This document shows, piece by piece, positions 13,135 to 15,617 of a stretch of 15,617 bases of DNA; the stretch's first letter is position 1; each line of letters opens with the position of its first letter. The DNA lies in assembly GCA_035570935.1 (NCBI GenBank), contig DATMKU010000228.1:1-15617 (forward strand). Reading direction: 5' to 3'. This stretch comes from AP-15 sp035570935. GTDB taxonomy: Bacteria; Pseudomonadota; Alphaproteobacteria; ATCC43930; CGMCC-115725. The position numbers and the translations under genes are program-made. The notes below the pieces were generated by a model. The model saw only the letters and a list, made by a program, of their open reading frames with translations, was not told the origin of the DNA and searched no databases.

Positions 13135-14649
13135 ATGACCATCGACGCCAACGAAATCTTTGACCGCAGGGTGTTCGATGTGATCGTCGTCGGGGCCGGC
13201 AATGCGGCGACCTGCGCGGCGCTGTCGGCGCGCGAGAACGGTGCCGCGGTGCTGATGCTCGAAATCGCCCCCGAGGACCAGCGCGGCGGCAACTCCGCCT
13301 TTACCGGCGGCGCTTTTCGCGTCGTCTACCACGGCGGCGAGGATTTGAGCCGGCTGATCCCCGACATGAACGAGACCGAATTGCGCGACGTCGATTTCGG
13401 CACGTACACCGAGGAGCAGTATTTCGACGACATGGGCCGGCTGACCCAATATCGTTGCGACCCCGATCTGACCGAGATCCTGATCCGCGGCAGCTTCGGT
13501 GCCGCTCTGTGGATGCGCGAAAAGGGTGTCCGCTTTCAATTGGGGCTCGGCCGCCAGGCGTTTCGTGTCGACGGCAAGTTCAAATTCTGGGGCGGGCTCG
13601 CCTGCCATATCTGGGGCGGCGGCAAGGAGCTGGTGAAGGCGTTGCATGCCCGCGCCGCGCGCGACGGCATCGCGGTCTTGTACGAGACGCCGGCGGTGGC
13701 ACTGTTGACCGGCGACAGCGGGGTCGAGGGCGTGCGGGTGCGCCATCGGGGGCGGTTGCGCGACCTGCCGGCGAAAGCGGTGGTGCTGGCGTCAGGCGGG
13801 TTCGAGGCCAATGCCGAGATGCGGGCGCGGTATCTCGGGCCCAATTGGGACCTCGCCAAGGTGCGCGGCTCGCGTTTCAACACCGGCCAAGGGCTGAAGA
13901 TGGCGCTCGATCTGGGTGCGGCGGTGCACGGCCATTGGTCGGGCGCGCATGCCGTCGCCTGGGATCTGAACGCGCCGCCCTTTGGCGATCTCGATGTCGG
14001 CGACCGGTTCCAGAAACACAACTACCCGTTCGGCATCGTCGTCAACGCGAAGGGCGAGCGCTTTTTGGACGAAGGCCTCGATTTCCACAGCTACACCTAT
14101 GCCAAATACGGCGGCGAATTGCTGAACCAGCCAGGCATGTTCGCCTGGCAAATTTTCGACCAAAAGGTGGTCCATTTGTTGCGCGAGGAATACCGCATCC
14201 CACGCATCACCAAGGAAAAGGCCGAGAGTTTCGAAGCGTTGGCGCCGCGCCTCGAAGGCGTCGATCCGGCGCGCTTTCTTGCAACCGTGCGCGCGTTCAA
14301 CGCCGCTCCGCGGCCCGAGATGCCGTTCAACCCCAATATTCGCGACGGGCTCTCGACGACCGGCCTCGCGATCGACAAGACCAATTGGGCGCAGCGTCTC
14401 GATGCCCCGCCCTACGAGGCCTATGCGGTGACGACCGGCATCACCTTCACCTTCGGCGGGCTCAAGATTTCCAACGACGCGCAGGTCGAAGACACCACCG
14501 GCCACCCGATCCCCGGCCTGTTTGCCGCGGGCGAAATGGTCGGCGGGCTCTTCTACCACAATTACGCAAGCGGCACCGGGCTGATGTCCGGCCTCGTCTT
14601 CGGCCGCCGCGCCGGCAAAAGCGCTGCCGGGTACGCGCGGGGGAGTTGA
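13135..14649 (+). CDS. TcuA-like FAD-dependent dehydrogenase
   Basis: This 504-residue flavoprotein belongs to the fumarate reductase/succinate dehydrogenase flavoprotein superfamily and most resembles TcuA, tricarballylate dehydrogenase, which oxidises tricarballylate to cis-aconitate. Visible elements are the FAD loop VIVVGAGNAATCAALSAREN (17-36), GGNSAFTGGAFRVVY, an internal VVLASGGFEAN, and the C-terminal FAD-closing FTFGGLKISNDAQV, IPGLFAAGEMVGGL and NYASGTGLMSGLVFGRRAG. The length is normal. ATG at 13135 has GGGAGGAG about 7 bases upstream. The usual partners TcuB (electron transfer) and TcuC (transporter) are not next to it, so the substrate may be another organic acid. Confidence 0.87.
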   Translation: MTIDANEIFDRRVFDVIVVGAGNAATCAALSARENGAAVLMLEIAPEDQRGGNSAFTGGAFRVVYHGGEDLSRLIPDMNETELRDVDFGTYTEEQYFDDMGRLTQYRCDPDLTEILIRGSFGAALWMREKGVRFQLGLGRQAFRVDGKFKFWGGLACHIWGGGKELVKALHARAARDGIAVLYETPAVALLTGDSGVEGVRVRHRGRLRDLPAKAVVLASGGFEANAEMRARYLGPNWDLAKVRGSRFNTGQGLKMALDLGAAVHGHWSGAHAVAWDLNAPPFGDLDVGDRFQKHNYPFGIVVNAKGERFLDEGLDFHSYTYAKYGGELLNQPGMFAWQIFDQKVVHLLREEYRIPRITKEKAESFEALAPRLEGVDPARFLATVRAFNAAPRPEMPFNPNIRDGLSTTGLAIDKTNWAQRLDAPPYEAYAVTTGITFTFGGLKISNDAQVEDTTGHPIPGLFAAGEMVGGLFYHNYASGTGLMSGLVFGRRAGKSAAGYARGS

Positions 14650-14782
14650 GAACGGCTCGAAATGATCTGGGCTGGCGGCGGTTTCGGCGACATTTCGCTG
14701 GGACGGCGCTCCCGGATCAGCCCGATGCGCTGGCCGCGGTGCACACGGCCGCGCTAGGATCGGTGCAATTCGGGGCCAAGAC

Positions 14783-14789
14783 GGGAGGA
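14783..14789 (+). promoter_or_regulatory. Strong ribosome site that sets the methyltransferase start
   Basis: GGGAGGA lies 9 bases before the ATG at 14799. TAGGAT at 14755-14760 is a possible -10 element for this gene, but no good -35 is found upstream. Confidence 0.5.
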
Positions 14790-14798
14790 TCGCGCTAC

Positions 14799-15617
14799 AT
14801 GGCTGGGGAAGCTCTCGACGCAAACGCGGCGCAGCGCCGCTATTGGAATACGGTCGCGGGGCCGCGCTGGGCGGCCGAGCCGGGATTGCGCGAGCGGCGC
14901 AACCAGGAAAGCCTGGCGCTGTTGCTCGCGCGCCTCGACCTCGCCGGCGGCGAGAGCGTCGTCGAAATCGGCTGCGGCACCGGCGCCCTGACCCTGCCGC
15001 TCGCGGCGGCGGTCGGCGAGCGCGGCCGCGTCGTCGCCGTCGATATCTCCGAGCCGATGCTCACGGCGACCCGGCAGCGCGTCGGCGAGCGCGGCCTGCG
15101 CAATGTCACGTTGCTGCTCGGCGACGCGCAGGTGTTTGCATTCGAGCCGGGCGGCTTTGATCTTGCCACCTCGCGGATGGGGGTCATGTTTTTTGCCGAT
15201 CCGGCGGCGGCCTTTCGCAACATCGGCGGCGCGCTGAAGCCTGGCGGACGTCTCGTCTTTGCCTGCTGGGGGCCGCTTGCGGAGAACCGCCACTGGCTGA
15301 TTGCCCACGACGTCGCGGTGCGCCACTTGGGGCCGCCGGCGCCGCGGCCGGCGCACGAGCCGGGGCCGCTCGCTCTTGCCGACCCCGACTATATCCGCGG
15401 CTTTCTCGCCGCGGCCGGGTTCGCCGAGATCGCGGTCGATCGCGCCCACCCGACGATCATCGGCGGCAGCCCCGACGAAGAAGCGCGCCAGGCGCTGGCG
15501 ATGGGACCGACAGCGCGCCTGATCGAAGAAAAGCAGCCCGCCGAGGCGACCCGCCAGACGATCGCCTGCGAGATCGAGGCAGCCTTCGCCGCCGAGGCGA
15601 GCACCGGCACGATCCGG
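14799..15617 (+). CDS. Class I SAM-dependent methyltransferase, C-terminus cut off
   Basis: This gene runs to the right edge of the window, with 273 codons and no stop. It begins MAGEALDANAAQRRYWNTVAGPRW, a start typical of UbiE/Methyltransf_11-like enzymes. The SAM loop is VVEIGCGTG (54-62), followed by RVVAVDISEPML with the ribose-binding Asp, a GDAQVF motif III, and GALKPGGRLVFACWG, the post-IV region typical of these enzymes. It probably methylates a small molecule or protein; the substrate cannot be read from sequence. It lies 149 bases after the TcuA-like gene in the same direction, so co-transcription is possible. Confidence 0.85.
   Translation, partial: MAGEALDANAAQRRYWNTVAGPRWAAEPGLRERRNQESLALLLARLDLAGGESVVEIGCGTGALTLPLAAAVGERGRVVAVDISEPMLTATRQRVGERGLRNVTLLLGDAQVFAFEPGGFDLATSRMGVMFFADPAAAFRNIGGALKPGGRLVFACWGPLAENRHWLIAHDVAVRHLGPPAPRPAHEPGPLALADPDYIRGFLAAAGFAEIAVDRAHPTIIGGSPDEEARQALAMGPTARLIEEKQPAEATRQTIACEIEAAFAAEASTGTIR

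Noticed and set aside
14661..14756. 31-codon frame between the TcuA-like gene and the methyltransferase
   Set aside because: No ribosome site and an Arg/Pro-rich composition without pattern.
13792..14823. 343-codon open frame on the - strand
   Set aside because: Antisense to the TcuA-like gene, whose protein motifs are unmistakable; no recognisable family in the antisense frame.
14754..15449. 231-codon open frame on the - strand
   Set aside because: Antisense to the methyltransferase, which has a clear SAM loop and a strong ribosome site.
1..15617. tRNA, rRNA, CRISPR, insertion sequence or prophage
   Set aside because: No regularly spaced repeats, tRNA T-loop pattern, transposase motifs or phage genes were seen on either strand, judged by eye only.

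Overview
The window is GC-rich chromosomal DNA. It has GTG starts, dense operons, a zinc-free type bL31, GGAAC-type stress promoters and a thermometer-like leader on a small heat-shock gene. These point to an alphaproteobacterium, perhaps of the Rhodospirillales/Hyphomicrobiales kind; the genus cannot be fixed from the sequence. I see no tRNA, rRNA, CRISPR array, insertion sequence or phage gene. It reads as ordinary chromosome whose surprises are mostly in small genes and RNA structure.

Layout. 1-238 (-): start of an AI-2E/PerM-type membrane protein, cut by the window edge. 534-1396 (+): a stress block of CsbD, a 26-residue hydrophobic peptide and a secreted PRC-barrel protein; CsbD and the PRC-barrel gene each carry a GGAAC-N17-(T/C)GTT motif as expected for the alphaproteobacterial EcfG general stress sigma factor. 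1528-2386 (+): rpmE (bL31), preceded by three overlapping hairpins, then an Hsp20 chaperone with a ROSE-like RNA thermometer and a good terminator behind it. 2475-3470 (-): CorA-type metal channel. 3718-3999 (+): small one-helix membrane protein. 4040-6940 (-): envelope glycolipid-type operon in the order 44-residue peptide, LpxH-like metallophosphoesterase, GT2 glycosyltransferase, GT4 glycosyltransferase. 7029-7150: two large consecutive hairpins in intergenic DNA. 7229-8431 (+): luciferase-like flavin oxidoreductase. 8450-10042 (-): ElaA-type acetyltransferase followed by an Rv2258c-like methyltransferase. 10062-10943 (+): polysaccharide-deacetylase-fold hydrolase. 10996-12995 (-): split ChrA transporter pair, PAS sensor protein, GYD protein. 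13135-14649 (+): TcuA-like flavoprotein. 14799-end (+): methyltransferase, cut by the window edge.

How the genes fit together. The left third looks devoted to stress and protein homeostasis, with both transcriptional (EcfG) and RNA-based (thermometer) control. The middle operon probably makes or trims an envelope glycolipid. The right half mixes small-molecule oxidation (flavin oxidoreductase, TcuA-like dehydrogenase) with methyl transfer and anion export; no single pathway is evident. The items most worth a second look are the rpmE leader, the Hsp20 thermometer, the ATGA-coupled 44-residue gene and the 7029-7150 double hairpin.
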